Shown piece by piece: positions 26,048-35,586 of a stretch of 64,000 nucleotides of DNA. The DNA is taken from the NCBI RefSeq assembly GCF_000767615.3, contig NZ_CP009553.3:4588001-4652000 (forward strand). Direction: 5' to 3'. Under the pieces are notes generated by a model. That model saw only the letters and a program-made list of their open reading frames with translations, was not told the DNA's origin and ran no database searches. How positions within the stretch are numbered: the first letter of the stretch is position 1; each line of letters begins with the position of its first letter. The position numbers and the translations under genes were made by a program. Source of the stretch: Pandoraea pnomenusa. Its GTDB lineage: Bacteria; Pseudomonadota; Gammaproteobacteria; Burkholderiales; Burkholderiaceae.

Positions 26048-27493
26048 ATGGTCACATCAGGTTATACCGACACCCGCCTGCTGATTAACGGCGAGTGGTG
26101 CGATGCTGCGAGCGGCAAGACGATCGACGTCATCAATCCGGCTACCGGGAATCCGATCGGCAAGGTCGCGCATGCGGGCATTGCCGATCTCGACCGGGCG
26201 CTCGAAGCCGCGCAGCGCGGCTTCAACGCCTGGCGCAAGATTCCCGCCGTCGAGCGCGCCACGACGATGCGCAAGGCGGCCGTACTCGTACGCGAGCGTG
26301 CCGACGCCATTGGCCGGTTGATGACGCAGGAGCAAGGCAAGCCGTTTGCCGAGGCCCGCATCGAAGTGCTTGCTGCCGCCGGCATCATCGAGTGGTTTGC
26401 CGACGAGGGCATGCGCGTTTACGGCCGTGTCGTCCCGTCGCGCAACCTCAGCGCCCAGCAGATGGTGCTCAAGGAGCCGATCGGTCCGGTGGCGGCGTTC
26501 ACGCCGTGGAACTTCCCGGTCAACCAGGTAGTGCGCAAGCTGAGTGCCGCGCTGGCCTGCGGTTGCTCGTTCCTCGTCAAGGCACCCGAGGAGACCCCGG
26601 CCTCCCCCGCCGCGCTGCTGCAGGCGTTCGTGGACGCGGGCGTTCCGGCCGGTACGGTGGGCCTCGTCTTCGGTGACCCGGCCGAGATTTCCAGCTACCT
26701 GATCCCGCACCCGGTGATCCGCAAGATCACGTTCACCGGATCGACGCCGGTCGGCAAGCAGCTCGCCTCGCTGGCGGGCCTGCACATGAAACGCGCAACG
26801 ATGGAACTGGGCGGCCACGCGCCGGTGATCGTGGCCGAAGACGCCGACCTAGCGCTCGCCGTCAAGGCAGCCGGTGGCGCCAAGTTCCGCAATGCCGGTC
26901 AGGTTTGTATCTCGCCCACGCGTTTTCTCGTGCACAACAGCATCAAGGACGCGTTCGCGCAGGCCCTCGTGAAGCACGCCGAAAGCCTGAAGCTCGGCGA
27001 CGGCCTGGCCGAGGGCACGACCCTGGGGCCGCTCGCCAACGCCCGTCGTCTCACCGCGATGAGCCACGTGGTCGAGGACGCACGCAAGACCGGCGCAACG
27101 GTGGCAACCGGTGGTGAGCGCGTGGGCACGTCGGGCAACTTCTTTGCGCCCACGGTGCTGACCGACGTGTCGCTCGAGGCCGATGTGTTCAACAACGAAC
27201 CGTTTGGGCCAGTGGCCGCCATTCGTGGCTTCGACAAGCTCGAAGACGCCATCGCCGAGGCCAACCGTCTGCCGTTCGGGCTCGCGGGCTACGCGTTCAC
27301 TCAGTCGTTCCGCAACGTGCATCTGCTCTCGCAGCAACTCGAGGTCGGCATGCTGTGGGTGAACCAACCGGCCGCCCCGTCGCCCGAAATGCCGTTCGGC
27401 GGCGTGAAGGATTCGGGCTACGGCTCGGAAGGCGGCCCGGAGGCCATGGAAGCCTATCTCGTGACCAAGGCCGTGTCGGTCATGGCCGCGTGA
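26048..27493 (+). CDS. NAD(P)-dependent aldehyde dehydrogenase, succinate-semialdehyde-like
   Basis: 481 aa, the length of GabD-type enzymes. Conserved residues: [10 protein letters not shown] (cofactor site asparagine), GSTPVG, the general-base glutamate in [10 protein letters not shown], and the catalytic cysteine C287 in GQVCISPTR. The EQGKPFAEA segment is typical of succinate-semialdehyde and related dehydrogenases. The ATG is the family-like start [17 protein letters not shown], although the frame stays open far upstream. It follows the iron-ADH gene by 95 nt on the same strand and would oxidise its aldehyde product. Confidence 0.92.
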   Translation: MVTSGYTDTRLLINGEWCDAASGKTIDVINPATGNPIGKVAHAGIADLDRALEAAQRGFNAWRKIPAVERATTMRKAAVLVRERADAIGRLMTQEQGKPFAEARIEVLAAAGIIEWFADEGMRVYGRVVPSRNLSAQQMVLKEPIGPVAAFTPWNFPVNQVVRKLSAALACGCSFLVKAPEETPASPAALLQAFVDAGVPAGTVGLVFGDPAEISSYLIPHPVIRKITFTGSTPVGKQLASLAGLHMKRATMELGGHAPVIVAEDADLALAVKAAGGAKFRNAGQVCISPTRFLVHNSIKDAFAQALVKHAESLKLGDGLAEGTTLGPLANARRLTAMSHVVEDARKTGATVATGGERVGTSGNFFAPTVLTDVSLEADVFNNEPFGPVAAIRGFDKLEDAIAEANRLPFGLAGYAFTQSFRNVHLLSQQLEVGMLWVNQPAAPSPEMPFGGVKDSGYGSEGGPEAMEAYLVTKAVSVMAA

Positions 27494-27535
27494 TCATGGC
27501 CGCTTGAGCGTGACCGCCTGATCCGGGCGATCACG

Positions 27536-27574
27536 TCGCCGGTCCGGTGCTCGTAACGACCACCGGACCGGCGA
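27536..27574. terminator. 14-bp perfect hairpin between convergent genes
   Basis: TCGCCGGTCCGGTG (27536-27549) pairs perfectly with CACCGGACCGGCGA (27561-27574) around an 11-nt loop, between the convergent ALDH and YddG-like genes. There is no T-run, so it may be a bidirectional transcript-end hairpin and not a classical terminator. Confidence 0.6.
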
Positions 27575-27585
27575 GCCGCACGCCT

Positions 27586-28509
27586 TCAATCCCCGGCCCC
27601 GGAGCGGCGCACCGCGCGCCCCCGGTTTCGGGTGGCCAGCCAGCAAAGCAGCGAACCGCCGCAAACCATTGCCGCGCCTTGCCAGAACGTGTAGGGCAGT
27701 GCAGTGCGCAGCAGCGCGGCCGAGAGCACCGCGGAGAACACGGGAATGAAGTACGAGGCCCCCGCGAGCAGCGTCACGTTGCCACCCAGAATGCCGACGT
27801 TCCAGGCCGCATACCCGAAACCCATCGCCCCGGCCGCCAGCAACAGATAGATAACGCCGGACATGCTCACGCGCATCGGCGCCGGTTCCCCGAGCCAGTA
27901 CTTCGCCCATAGCGCGATCGCCACTAGCATGAAAAAGAACGTCACACCGTTCTTGCCGTCGGCGTAGCGCGCGGTCAACGTGCAATAAGCGGCCCAGATC
28001 ACCGCCCCGGCGAACGCGAGTGCGTAGCTCAGCGGATTGTCGAGCACATTGCCGGCCATCCGCGCGACGTCGAACCCCTGGTCGCCGCCGAGCACCCAGC
28101 AGATGCCGAGCATGGACAGCAGAAATCCCGGCACCACCCAGAAGCTGGCGCGCTGCCGGTTGAAGACGATTGCCGCGAGCATCGTGAACGTCGGCCACAA
28201 GTAATTGACCATGCCGACTTCGATGGCCTGACGCGCTGTATTCGCGTAGCCGATGGACAGCGACAGGCACAGCTCGTAGACGACGAACAGCAGCGTGCCC
28301 GGGTACAGATAGCGTTTCGGAAATGTCTTCAGGTCGGGGAAGCCGACGCTGAGCAACAGGAACACGGACGCGACCGTGTACATCATCGCGGCGCCGCCGG
28401 TCGGCCCAAAGCTTTCGCTGACCCCGCGAATCAACCCGACAATCGCGCTCCACAGCACCACTGCCACCAACCCGACGAGCGTCGCCCGATTCCTTCGCTT
28501 GCTGTCCAT
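27586..28509 (-). CDS. DMT superfamily exporter, YddG-like (EamA domains)
   Basis: 307 aa, 10 predicted membrane segments in two EamA halves. The sequence MDSKRRNRATLVGLVAVVLW with IEVGMVNYLWPTFT, and WAAYCTLTARYADGKNG in the second half, resembles YddG, the E. coli aromatic amino-acid exporter. It lies on the same strand as the amino-acid ABC operon but 210 bp beyond it. A role in exporting an amino acid or product of that operon is possible; substrate not determined. Confidence 0.85.
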   Translation of the reverse strand: MDSKRRNRATLVGLVAVVLWSAIVGLIRGVSESFGPTGGAAMMYTVASVFLLLSVGFPDLKTFPKRYLYPGTLLFVVYELCLSLSIGYANTARQAIEVGMVNYLWPTFTMLAAIVFNRQRASFWVVPGFLLSMLGICWVLGGDQGFDVARMAGNVLDNPLSYALAFAGAVIWAAYCTLTARYADGKNGVTFFFMLVAIALWAKYWLGEPAPMRVSMSGVIYLLLAAGAMGFGYAAWNVGILGGNVTLLAGASYFIPVFSAVLSAALLRTALPYTFWQGAAMVCGGSLLCWLATRNRGRAVRRSGAGD

Positions 28510-28719
28510 GCCCTGCCTGCTTTCGTTGACGAAGCGGCCCGGCTGGCGCCTGTGCGTCGCCAGCCGGCCGTGGGCAGCAGTATAGCGATCGCGGCGCCCC
28601 GTGCGGGGTGGTGGCCCCAACGATCACGAAGTCGCGGACACCCCATGCCTTGTGCGCGCTCCGCGAGTTCGACGTGCGAGATACGGGCCGTCATACGCCA
28701 CCGACCAGGGTCAGCCCGC

Positions 28720-29457
28720 TCAACGCAGCACGCTTCGGAGAAACTGCTGCGTACGCGCTTCACGCGGCGCACCGAAAAGCGATTCCGGTGGGCCACTCTC
28801 CACGATGCGCCCATGGTCGAAGAACACGACACGATCGGCGACCTCTCGCGCGAATCCCATCTCATGCGTGACCACGATCATCGTCATGCCGTCGCGCGCC
28901 AGATCCTTCATCACCGCAAGCACCTCGCCCACGGTTTCGGGGTCGAGCGCCGACGTCGGCTCGTCGAACAGCATCAGTTTCGGCTTCATCGCCAGTGCCC
29001 GCACGATGGCCACACGTTGCTGCTGGCCGCCCGAAAGCGACGCGGGATGCGCATTCGCCTTGTGCGCCAGTCCCACACGTTCGAGCAGCGCATGCGCCGT
29101 GCGCTCGGCGTCCGCCAGCGTCATCCGCCCAAGCTTCACCGGCGCCAGCGTGATGTTTCGCAGAATGGTCAGGTGGGGAAAGAGGGTGTAGTCCTGGAAT
29201 ACCATGCCCACGTCTTCCCGCAACTTCGCCATGGCGCGGTGATCCTTCACGTCCGTGGCGGCGTCGCCCAGCGTGACGGTGCCGTCGGTTGGCGTCTCGA
29301 GGCTGTTCAGGCAACGGATCAGCGTCGATTTGCCCGAACCGCTCGGACCGATCACGACCACGACTTCGCCAGGGTAAACGTCGAGATCCACACCGTTGAC
29401 CACCTGGTGCGGGCCGAAGTGCTTGTGCAACCCGCGAATCGAAAGCAGCGCGCCCAT
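28720..29457 (-). CDS. Polar amino-acid ABC transporter ATPase
   Basis: 245 aa, GlnQ/HisP type. Walker [10 protein letters not shown] (about 38-46), Q-loop [10 protein letters not shown], signature LSGGQQQR, Walker [13 protein letters not shown] and H-loop VVTHEMGFA are all present. Its ATG overlaps the stop of the upstream lyase gene (ATGA), and it is the last gene of a five-gene operon of binding protein, two permeases, lyase and ATPase. Confidence 0.95.
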   Translation of the reverse strand: MGALLSIRGLHKHFGPHQVVNGVDLDVYPGEVVVVIGPSGSGKSTLIRCLNSLETPTDGTVTLGDAATDVKDHRAMAKLREDVGMVFQDYTLFPHLTILRNITLAPVKLGRMTLADAERTAHALLERVGLAHKANAHPASLSGGQQQRVAIVRALAMKPKLMLFDEPTSALDPETVGEVLAVMKDLARDGMTMIVVTHEMGFAREVADRVVFFDHGRIVESGPPESLFGAPREARTQQFLRSVLR

Positions 29458-30959
29458 CAGAGCCCCGCCAGTGCGCGCGTGGCGCCTTGCAGCGTCGCCC
29501 GGGCGTCAGCCAGGCGCGCCTGCCAGCGAGCGACAAGCGCGTTCGTCTGCTCGACGCGCTCGCGTGCCGCGCGCACATGCGCGCGCAGCGTGTCCGGACT
29601 CGGACCGCCGGGCGACATGCGCGACGCCACATTGCTTTCCGGATCGAGGCAGGCACGGATTGCGTCGGCGTCGATGCCGAGCGGCGCGCCGAGTTGCTCG
29701 GTGGCCGCCGCCTCGACCATCGCTGCGTCGATCCGGTCGGCCGGTACGCCACGGTCCATCGCATCGCGCACCACGGCGCCCACGACGTGGTGCGCCGCTC
29801 GGAACGAGAGGTCGTGTCGGCGCACCATGTGGTCTGCCAGCGCGGTCGCCGTGGAAAAGTCCTCTGCCGCCAGACGCTGCGCGCGGGCAGCGACCGGACG
29901 CGCCGATCGCAGCACGAGTTCGAGCAGGTTGAGGCAACGCACGCTCTCTCGGGCGGCCTCCCAGAAACCGTGCGTGCCTTCCCGATTGGCGTCGCCCGTA
30001 TGCGTGAAGTGGGTCCCCTTGATGGCCATCGAGCAGGCGAGAAGCGCGGCGACGATGTGCCCGGTTCGCCCCTTGAGGTACTCGAGCACGACCGGATTTT
30101 TCTTCTGCGGCATGATGCTCGACGTCGCCGCCACGCTGTCGGGAAATTCGATCATGCCGAACTCATGGGTGGTCCACACGAAGTAGTCCTGCGCCACTCG
30201 GCTCCAGAACACCGCGAGCAGGCTGAGGTCGGCAATGCCCTCGAGCATGAAATCGCGCGAGCCCACGGCGTCGAGTGCGTTGTCGACGAAGGTGTCGAAG
30301 CCCAGCAGCTCGGCCGTACGCTGTCGATCGATGGCGAACGGCGTGCCGGCGAACGCCGCGGCGCCCAGCGGCGAGACGTTCATGTTGGACAGCGTGTCCG
30401 TCAGACGGCGACTGTCGCGCTCGAGGGCCTGCGCCACGCCGGCCAGGTAGAAGCCGTAAGTCATCGGCTGCGCGGGCTGCAGGTGGGTGTAGCCGGGCAT
30501 GACCACGTCGGCATGACGCTCGGCCTGTTCGAGCGCCGTCGCGCGCACCCGCACCAGCGCACCGATCAGATCGAGCAACGTGGCACGGCCGCGCAGGCGA
30601 TCGAGGGTGGCCAGAATGTCGTTGCGACTGCGACCGGTATGCAGGCGTCCGCCCACGTCGGCGCCGACCTGTTGCATCAGGTGCGCCTCGTAGTTGAAAT
30701 AGGCATCCTCGCGGCTCGGGTCGAGCGGCACGGCGCCGGGGCCCTGCGCCTCCATGTCGAGAATGCCTCGCGCGAGCGCCGCGGCATGTTCGGTGCGAAT
30801 CAACCCCTGCTCGGCGAGCATCACCACGTGCGCCTTGTTGATGTCGCCAAGCGGCACGAAGGTTTCGTCGAAGCCCGCCAGGCGCGGCTTGAAGATGATG
30901 TCGTTGACTTCCGGGGCGAGGGCTTCGGTGAGCCGCCGACTGACTTTCGAGATGGACAT
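29457..30959 (-). CDS. Argininosuccinate lyase-like enzyme in an ABC operon
   Basis: 500 aa of the fumarase/aspartase superfamily, longer than ArgH (about 460). The superfamily loop is [10 protein letters not shown], but it is preceded by Thr where ArgH has Gly (GSS). The substrate motif is TGRSRNDI, with Ile where ArgH usually has Gln. The TxLQxAQPxT segment ([13 protein letters not shown]) is intact. It is embedded between permease and ATPase genes, coupled by ATGA to the latter, and 2 nt from the former. This context, away from arg genes, suggests C-N cleavage of an imported N-substituted aspartate releasing fumarate, as EDDS lyase (a known ArgH relative) does. ArgH activity is still possible. 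Confidence 0.8.
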   Translation of the reverse strand: MSISKVSRRLTEALAPEVNDIIFKPRLAGFDETFVPLGDINKAHVVMLAEQGLIRTEHAAALARGILDMEAQGPGAVPLDPSREDAYFNYEAHLMQQVGADVGGRLHTGRSRNDILATLDRLRGRATLLDLIGALVRVRATALEQAERHADVVMPGYTHLQPAQPMTYGFYLAGVAQALERDSRRLTDTLSNMNVSPLGAAAFAGTPFAIDRQRTAELLGFDTFVDNALDAVGSRDFMLEGIADLSLLAVFWSRVAQDYFVWTTHEFGMIEFPDSVAATSSIMPQKKNPVVLEYLKGRTGHIVAALLACSMAIKGTHFTHTGDANREGTHGFWEAARESVRCLNLLELVLRSARPVAARAQRLAAEDFSTATALADHMVRRHDLSFRAAHHVVGAVVRDAMDRGVPADRIDAAMVEAAATEQLGAPLGIDADAIRACLDPESNVASRMSPGGPSPDTLRAHVRAARERVEQTNALVARWQARLADARATLQGATRALAGL

Positions 30960-30961
30960 GT

Positions 30962-31648
30962 TCAACCTTGTGTGGAGAGCGGACGAACGCGTTCGCGTTG
31001 CAGCCGGCGTTCGAGGTGACGTGACAGCGCGCTGAGCGCGGAACAGATGACGAAATAGACAGCGAGTACGAGGCCGTACACTTCGAAGGCCGGGTTCTGG
31101 CCCTGCATGATGGTGGTGCGCTCGATGATGTTCTGATTGACCTTGAGGAACTCGCTCACGCCGATGAGCGCGCCGAGCGACGTCGACTGCACGAGCAGGG
31201 TGAGCAGACCGGTATAGGCCGGAAGAATCGCGCTCACCGACTGCGGACCGATCACGTAACGGTAGATCTGCCAGCGGCGTAGCCCGAGCGCCGCCGCACT
31301 CTTCCACTGGTGCGACGCCACCGACAGAATGCCCCCGGAGACGACCACCGTGCCGTTCGCGCCGCCCCAGAGCGAGAGTCCGACCGTCGCCGCCAGGAAA
31401 GGACTCAGATCGAGACCGAACATCGGCGCAACGAAGAACACGCAAAAGACATTGACGATCAGCGGAATCGAGCGGAACAGTTCGACATAGCCGTGGATGA
31501 TCCACCGGAGCGCGCGATTGGGCAATGTCGCGAGCACGCCGAGCACCAGCGAAATCAAGGTCGTGCAGATGAGCACCGCGCCGGCAAGCGCCAGCGTCAT
31601 GCGCAGCCCGTGAACGATCACGAGCCAGTTTTCAAGAATGACGTTCAT
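30962..31648 (-). CDS. Amino-acid ABC transporter permease
   Basis: 228 aa HisM/GlnP-type inner-membrane protein with about five membrane segments. The opening GLRMTLALAGAVL, the YVELFRSIPLIVNVF segment and the EAA-like loop (ALGLRRWQIYRYVIGPQ) are typical. It pairs with the next upstream permease to form a heterodimer. Gaps on both sides are 2-15 nt, so operon membership is clear. Confidence 0.93.
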   Translation of the reverse strand: MNVILENWLVIVHGLRMTLALAGAVLICTTLISLVLGVLATLPNRALRWIIHGYVELFRSIPLIVNVFCVFFVAPMFGLDLSPFLAATVGLSLWGGANGTVVVSGGILSVASHQWKSAAALGLRRWQIYRYVIGPQSVSAILPAYTGLLTLLVQSTSLGALIGVSEFLKVNQNIIERTTIMQGQNPAFEVYGLVLAVYFVICSALSALSRHLERRLQRERVRPLSTQG

Positions 31649-31663
31649 GGTCGGCGACGGAGA

Positions 31664-32329
31664 TCAGTGAGTCTTGAACGGTCGCTGCAACCAGGCCGAA
31701 AGCCGATGCGCGAGCAGGGCGAGCACGGCGACCATGCCCAGGTACAGCACGAGAATCGCGCCGAACATCTCAAGCGGGCGAAAGTCCGTGGCAATGCGGT
31801 CGACGGCGACGAACGTGAGTTCCATCAAACCGATGGCCTGAAGATAAGACGAGTTCTTGAGAAGCGAGATCGCCGTGTTCAGCATGCCGGGCAGCGCGTG
31901 GCGCAGCGCGATCGGCAGCGCAACCAGCGTAAAGTAATGCCACGGCCGCAGCGACAACGCGTGACACGACTCGTACATGCGTCGACCGACACCGGCCATC
32001 CCACCGCGCAAGTTCTCGATCTGGTAGGCCCCGGCCCACAGCGACAGGCAAAGCACCCCCGAGGCGAACAACGACAGGCCGCATCCGATCGCCGGCAATC
32101 CATAGAAGATGAAGAACAGCTGCACGAGAATGGGCGTGTTTCGCATCAGCTCCACGTAGCCGGTCACGATCTGGGAGAGCACCGGCACGCGGAAGATGCG
32201 GATCGCGCATCCGGCCACGCCAATGAGCGCCGAGCAAACGATGGCAATCACCGAGACTTCCAGCGTCATCAATGCGCCGCGCCAGAGCGCGGGCCATTGC
32301 GCGATCAGATAGGCAACGTCGAAGTCCAT
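31664..32329 (-). CDS. Amino-acid ABC transporter permease
   Basis: 221 aa, GltK/HisQ type, with about five membrane segments. Family marks: GALMTLEVSVIAIV near the start, YVELMRNTPILVQLFFIFYGLP, and the EAA loop HALSLRPWHYFTLVALP. The start MDFDVAYLIAQW (ATG 32327-32329) is chosen because the upstream part of the frame is arginine- and serine-rich without family similarity. It lies 13 nt downstream of the binding-protein gene. Confidence 0.93.
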   Translation of the reverse strand: MDFDVAYLIAQWPALWRGALMTLEVSVIAIVCSALIGVAGCAIRIFRVPVLSQIVTGYVELMRNTPILVQLFFIFYGLPAIGCGLSLFASGVLCLSLWAGAYQIENLRGGMAGVGRRMYESCHALSLRPWHYFTLVALPIALRHALPGMLNTAISLLKNSSYLQAIGLMELTFVAVDRIATDFRPLEMFGAILVLYLGMVAVLALLAHRLSAWLQRPFKTH

Positions 32330-32342
32330 GACGGCCGCCCGA

Positions 32343-33209
32343 TTACAGGACTTCCTTCGGACGTCCCTGCTGGAACACCGAGAGGTAATAGCTGCGGATC
32401 GACTCGGGCACGCTTTGCTTGACCCACTGGACGAAGCGCCCTTCATAACGCATGCGTGCGATCGCCGCCGTCAGATAGTCGCGCCACGCGGTCTCATGCT
32501 TGCGCACACCGATGGCGGCATCTGATATCTGGAAATACTGCCCCAGCAGTTTCGCTCCGGGGTCCTTCGCCGCCGCCACGACGAGGGTCGCGGCGTCGTG
32601 CGTGTAGGCGTCGGCGCGGCCCTGACGGAAGGTTTGCATGGCGTCGGCAGCCGTGTTCAGGCGCAGCATCTTCACGTCTGGCATGTGATCCTCGAACCAC
32701 TTCGCCTGCACCGAACCCTTGAGCGCGACGAGCGTCTTGCCCTTGAGGTCGGAGAGTGTCTCGATACCGCTGTCGCGGCGCACCACCACGTCGCTGGCGC
32801 CCCAGCGGTAGGGCTTCGTGAAATCGATCACGCGCGCGCGTTCCGGTGACACGCCGAGGGTGGCAATGAGCAGGTCGACCTTGCGGCCAAGCAGTTGCGG
32901 CACGCGATTCTCGGCCGTCACGCAAGTAAACACCGCCTTGTCCTTCGAGCCGAACGCCCACTCGGCAATCTGGCGGCCCATCTCGACTTCCACACCGGCA
33001 AACGCGCCGGTACTGTCCTGGTACCCGTAAGGCGGCTGGTCGCAGCGCACGCCGACGCGCAGTTGACCCTGTGACTTGATCTCCTCCGGCAATGGCGGCA
33101 GATCGCCAGGCGCGGCCAGCACGGGTCGCGCGCCCAGCGTCATGGTGACGACAACGGCACACGCAGCCAGGGCGGAAGTGAATACGAACGAACGACGCAG
33201 GCTTGACAT
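32343..33209 (-). CDS. Amino-acid ABC transporter periplasmic binding protein
   Basis: 288 aa of solute-binding family 3. A signal peptide (SLRRSF, hydrophobic core, then LGARPVLAAP, cleavage near residue 32) is followed by GQLRVGVRCDQPPYGYQD, EVEMGRQIAEWAFG, the DLLIATLGVSPERARVIDFT segment with the ligand-binding arginine, and YRWGASDVVV. CGGGAG lies 6 nt before the ATG. It is the first gene of the operon and is divergent from a LysR regulator. The ligand may be a polar or N-substituted amino acid, given the lyase in the operon. Confidence 0.93.
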   Translation of the reverse strand: MSSLRRSFVFTSALAACAVVVTMTLGARPVLAAPGDLPPLPEEIKSQGQLRVGVRCDQPPYGYQDSTGAFAGVEVEMGRQIAEWAFGSKDKAVFTCVTAENRVPQLLGRKVDLLIATLGVSPERARVIDFTKPYRWGASDVVVRRDSGIETLSDLKGKTLVALKGSVQAKWFEDHMPDVKMLRLNTAADAMQTFRQGRADAYTHDAATLVVAAAKDPGAKLLGQYFQISDAAIGVRKHETAWRDYLTAAIARMRYEGRFVQWVKQSVPESIRSYYLSVFQQGRPKEVL

Positions 33210-33415
33210 CGATGGCTCCCGAATGCGGAACGACACGAAAGGAGGCCGGGCGCCGACAGGCGGGCGATGCTGTTTTCCTGAGAGCGCTGCGACCGGATAC
33301 CCAAGACTGTAGCTGCGCCGGGGCATTCTTAAAAATCACAATACAATACGAGCTCATACATTATTGATATACCCCCGCCCTTCGCGGCGAGCGGGTCAGC
33401 CGAGAACCGACGACG

Positions 33416-34309
33416 ATGAAGTTCAAGCAGGTGGAAGCGTTTCGCGCCGTGATTCAGACGGGGTCCATGACCGCGGCGGCCGACGCGCTGCATACGTCGC
33501 AGCCCAACATTAGCCGGCTGATCGGGCAATTGGAGGACAGCGCGGGATTCCGGCTGTTCGAGCGCATCAACGGCCGTCTGCAGCTCACGGACGAAGGCGC
33601 CGAGCTGTTCCGCGACGTCGAGCGCGCGTTCGTCAGCCTGAAGAGCCTCGAGGATTCCGCCGAGCAGATCCGCCGCTCGGGCACTGGCCGTCTGAGAGTG
33701 GGTGCCGTCCCCTCGATTGCGCTCACGCAGATGCCTGAAGTGATCCGGCAGTTTCGCGAGACGCATCCCGGTGTCGCCGTTTCGTTGCTCACCAACGATT
33801 CGCCGCGCGTGGCGCACTGGGTGGCGTCGCAATTCTGCGATCTTGGCGTGGTGTCCTACGTGAGCCGCGACGTCTCCGGTATCGAAGCGACGACCATCAG
33901 CGAAATTGCCGGCGTCTGCGCGTTTCCGGGCGGTCACCGGCTCGGGGCGCATGACGTGATAACGCCGGCCGATCTCGAGCACGAGCCGTTCATCGCGCTC
34001 TCGCTCGTCGACGGCACACGCATGAAGATCGATCAGCGGTTTCGCGAAGCCGGCGTGGAACTCCGGCACAAGGAGCTCGAAACCCCGTATGAAGCGACCG
34101 TGTGCGCGCTGGTCGCCGGCGGGCTTGGGGTGAGCGTGGTGAGCCGAGCGGTGGCGCAGGCGTACGCGGGGCCCCATCTCGACTATCGCCCGTTTTCGCC
34201 GGATGTCCTGTTCACAACGCATCTGCTGCGTCCGCGGCATGGGCCGCAGAGCCTGCTCGCCCAGCGCTTCGCCGCCACGCTGCGCGACGTCGTCAGCGGC
34301 GTGCGTTGA
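33416..34309 (+). CDS. LysR family regulator of the amino-acid ABC/lyase operon
   Basis: 297 aa. The helix-turn-helix is at residues 1-60 (SMTAAADALHTSQPNISRLI), with a LysR effector domain of the OccR/LysR-amino-acid group. It is divergent from the binding-protein gene across 206 bp. An AT-rich stretch at 33331-33370 with CAATA/TATTG (33344-33348 and 33362-33366) is the likely control region. It probably responds to the imported substrate. Confidence 0.9.
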   Translation: MKFKQVEAFRAVIQTGSMTAAADALHTSQPNISRLIGQLEDSAGFRLFERINGRLQLTDEGAELFRDVERAFVSLKSLEDSAEQIRRSGTGRLRVGAVPSIALTQMPEVIRQFRETHPGVAVSLLTNDSPRVAHWVASQFCDLGVVSYVSRDVSGIEATTISEIAGVCAFPGGHRLGAHDVITPADLEHEPFIALSLVDGTRMKIDQRFREAGVELRHKELETPYEATVCALVAGGLGVSVVSRAVAQAYAGPHLDYRPFSPDVLFTTHLLRPRHGPQSLLAQRFAATLRDVVSGVR

Positions 34310-34599
34310 CGCACGGCGCCACGGGTCAACCGATTGGCACCGGGCGAGCTTCGTACATGGCGCGCGATCGCGCCCACTTCCACACGCGGCGCGAAAGACC
34401 AAAATGCTTCATCATGTGAGCTTTCCGGCGCGGCGGCGCCCCTTGTCCAGCGCCTTTTGTACCGCCTCGCCCTCGCCGCGAGATGGCGCGGCGCGCCCGT
34501 GCTCCCTATCGGCCCGATGCTCGCGCCCCAGGGGGCGCTGATGTTTGATTCTTTCCCGGCGTTTGGTAATGCGCTGGCTGGTTTGACCCGGAGTCGATG
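34310..34599. other. 290-bp gap without a convincing gene
   Basis: Short open frames exist but none resembles a family or has a good ribosome binding site. A palindrome GCGCGATCGCGC lies at about 34363-34374. The gap probably holds the end of the LysR transcript and the promoter of the downstream ABC operon, but I cannot point to convincing promoter hexamers. Confidence 0.4.
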
Positions 34600-35586
34600 A
34601 TGAAAAGGCTGTTGCGCCTCGTTCCCCTGCTTGCCCTGGCATGCACCGTTTGGCTGCCGACCTCGCGTGTCGCGCAGGCCGAAGAAATCTCCGTCACACA
34701 ATGGGGAAGCAGCCTATACGGGCTGCCCTATGCGATGGCGATGGATCGCGGCCTGTTCAAAAAGTCGGGCGTCGACATCACGGGCATTCTTGGCTCGGGC
34801 GGCGGCGGCACCACCGTGCGCAACATTCTCGCCAGCAAGACCCCGTACGGCGAAGTGGCCGTATCGGCCGCACTCGCCGCGGCGCGCCAGGGTCTGGACA
34901 TCGTGATCGTCAACGTGGGCACGCGCAGCGTGGCCGAAGCGTCGATGGTCACGATGCCCGACAGCCCGGTCCGCTCGATCAACGATCTCGTCGGCAGGAA
35001 AGTGGCGATCACATCGCCCAAGAGCGTGTCGGAAATGCTCTTCCTCATGGTGCTGCGCGAAAAGGGGGTCGATGCCTCGAAGATCACCCGTGTGGCCTCC
35101 GGCGGATACGTCAACGGCATGACGATGCTCGAACAGGGCGCCGTGGCCGGTGCGGTTGCCATCGAGCCGCTCTCCCTCGTGCGCAAGGCAAAGTACCGCA
35201 CGCTGTATCGCGCGGGCGACATCCTCAAGCCGATGACCACGTCCGTGGGGATCACCACGCGCGCGTTCGCGCAATCGCATCCCGACACACTGCGCGCCAT
35301 CATCGCGGGGCGCCGCGCCGGGGTGGACGCAACCTACGCCGACCCCGCGGGCGCCGCGAAACTGCTGGCCGCGCAATTCAAGCTCCCGCCCGACATCGCC
35401 CGGGAAGCCGTCGACAACATGATCCGGGCGCGCATGTGGAGCCCGGGACAATTCGACCGCGCGGAGCTCGATCGTGTGGCCGACGGGCTCAGGCTCATCG
35501 GCGAGATTCGTGACGACGTGGACTGGACGAAGCTCATCGACACCCGCTTCCTGCCGGCCGACCTCCGCGCGAAGGGTCAGCCATGA
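34600..35586 (+). CDS. ABC transporter substrate-binding protein, NMT1/SsuA type
   Basis: 328 aa. The signal peptide (KRLLRLVPLLALACTVWLP..RVAQA, cleavage near residue 27) precedes an NMT1/SsuA-like fold: VTQWGSSLYGLPYAMAMDRG, GGGGTTVRNILASK and KVAITSPKSVSEMLF. Such proteins bind nitrate, sulfonates, thiamine precursors or aromatic acids. Two ATG codons are adjacent; the second (34600) has CGGAG 6 nt upstream and is preferred. ATPase and permease genes follow, with ATGA overlap to the ATPase. The ligand is unknown. Confidence 0.88.
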   Translation: MKRLLRLVPLLALACTVWLPTSRVAQAEEISVTQWGSSLYGLPYAMAMDRGLFKKSGVDITGILGSGGGGTTVRNILASKTPYGEVAVSAALAAARQGLDIVIVNVGTRSVAEASMVTMPDSPVRSINDLVGRKVAITSPKSVSEMLFLMVLREKGVDASKITRVASGGYVNGMTMLEQGAVAGAVAIEPLSLVRKAKYRTLYRAGDILKPMTTSVGITTRAFAQSHPDTLRAIIAGRRAGVDATYADPAGAAKLLAAQFKLPPDIAREAVDNMIRARMWSPGQFDRAELDRVADGLRLIGEIRDDVDWTKLIDTRFLPADLRAKGQP

